DNA of 64,000 bases from Gilvimarinus algae. Lineage in GTDB: Bacteria > Pseudomonadota > Gammaproteobacteria > Pseudomonadales > Cellvibrionaceae. The DNA is taken from NCBI RefSeq assembly GCF_030518215.1, contig NZ_JAULRT010000060.1, positions 124,001 to 188,000 of the forward strand. The letters run 5' to 3'. The position numbers were made by a program, and so were the translations under genes. Within the stretch, counting starts at the first letter, position 1. Each line of letters opens with the position of its first letter. The notes beneath the pieces were generated by a model, which saw only the letters and a program-made list of their open reading frames with translations, did not search any database and was not told the origin of the DNA. Shown in pieces: positions 63,769 to 64,000 of this stretch.

Positions 63769-64000
63769 GTGGCTGCGCCACTGCGCCTCGGTGTGCTGGT
63801 GGACAGTGAAGCCAAGCTGACACTACTGAAAACGGCTGTTAGCCAGGTGGGGCAGAGGATTGACTACTGCGCCCTGGTACCCGGGCCCGACGCATCCGAG
63901 ACTATGTCGGTGCTGTCACTGGACGAACTGGAGCAGGTGTCCGATTTGGATGCTTGGCTGGTGGACATTACTCATGCCGAAGACGACACCCGCCTGTCGC
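63769..64000 (+). CDS. chpB: Partial ChpB (CheB-type methylesterase), N-terminal part
   Basis: The GTG at 63769 begins one base after the chpA stop and the frame runs off the window. The visible 77 residues (VAAPLRLGVLVDSEAKLTLLK; later LDAWLVDIT) are a degenerate receiver-like N terminus typical of ChpB. The catalytic methylesterase domain lies outside the window. Its role would be to demethylate PilJ. Confidence 0.8.
   Translation, partial: MAAPLRLGVLVDSEAKLTLLKTAVSQVGQRIDYCALVPGPDASETMSVLSLDELEQVSDLDAWLVDITHAEDDTRLS

Overview
The window looks like the chromosome of a marine or soil gammaproteobacterium of the Cellvibrionales type (Cellvibrio, Saccharophagus, Marinimicrobium or relatives). 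The reasons are a GC-rich coding style, a lipoprotein with a long poly-serine linker (a habit of polysaccharide degraders in this group), a PL10 pectate lyase and several DUF1080 and ThuA sugar proteins, and a core gene order very close to Pseudomonas aeruginosa PA0386-PA0414 (hemW to chpB). Species cannot be fixed from the sequence alone.

Layout. 1-14.8 kb is accessory metabolism: a partial lipoprotein, DUF5062 and a CPBP protease, a sugar-dehydrogenase/dihaem fusion lipoprotein, an esterase, a TonB siderophore receptor behind a Fur-like box, two DUF1080 proteins, rsgA, an RlpA-type protein, and a MocR regulator divergent from a class II aldolase and a DapA-family lyase/aldolase. 14.8-17.6 kb is AT-rich: an IS110 transposase remnant, then an integron-type gene-cassette array with no integrase in view. 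At least three attC sites are supported by matching R'/R'' ends. The cassettes carry small hypothetical genes, a zinc-ribbon membrane protein and an HNH protein. 17.6-19.5 kb has a small orphan gene, a DUF2235 hydrolase and a stand-alone EF-Tu domain-3-like protein. 19.5-21.3 kb is a WxcM/FdtA-like cupin, a glycosyltransferase stump and an FAD oxidoreductase.

21.4-27.2 kb holds small regulatory and metabolic units: an esterase-fold protein lacking its serine, a membrane AraC regulator, an HxlR/SDR/SnoaL module and a ThuA protein. 27.3-33.5 kb is the ubiD-rho-trxA block plus a hybrid histidine kinase. 33.6-52.7 kb is the conserved hemW-rdgB-DUF4426-metW-metX-yggT-proC-yggS // pilT-pilU // ruvX-yqgE-tonB-gshB segment. 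It is interrupted between hemW and rdgB by a pectate lyase, an HxlR/azoreductase pair and a Fur-box TonB receptor, and between metX and yggT by a dynamin-like GTPase. 53.0-64.0 kb is the Pil-Chp chemosensory operon of type IV pili, pilG-pilH-pilI-pilJ-pilK-chpA-chpB (the last cut by the window edge).

How it works together. PilT and PilU power pilus retraction. PilJ, PilI, ChpA, PilG, PilH, PilK and ChpB form the chemosensory pathway that controls the motors and cAMP in Pseudomonas, and a TonB3-like protein next to gshB is linked to twitching there. ChpA carries a striking perfect 20-copy GCCGAA repeat encoding an (Ala-Glu)20 linker. No tRNA, rRNA, CRISPR array or prophage was seen.
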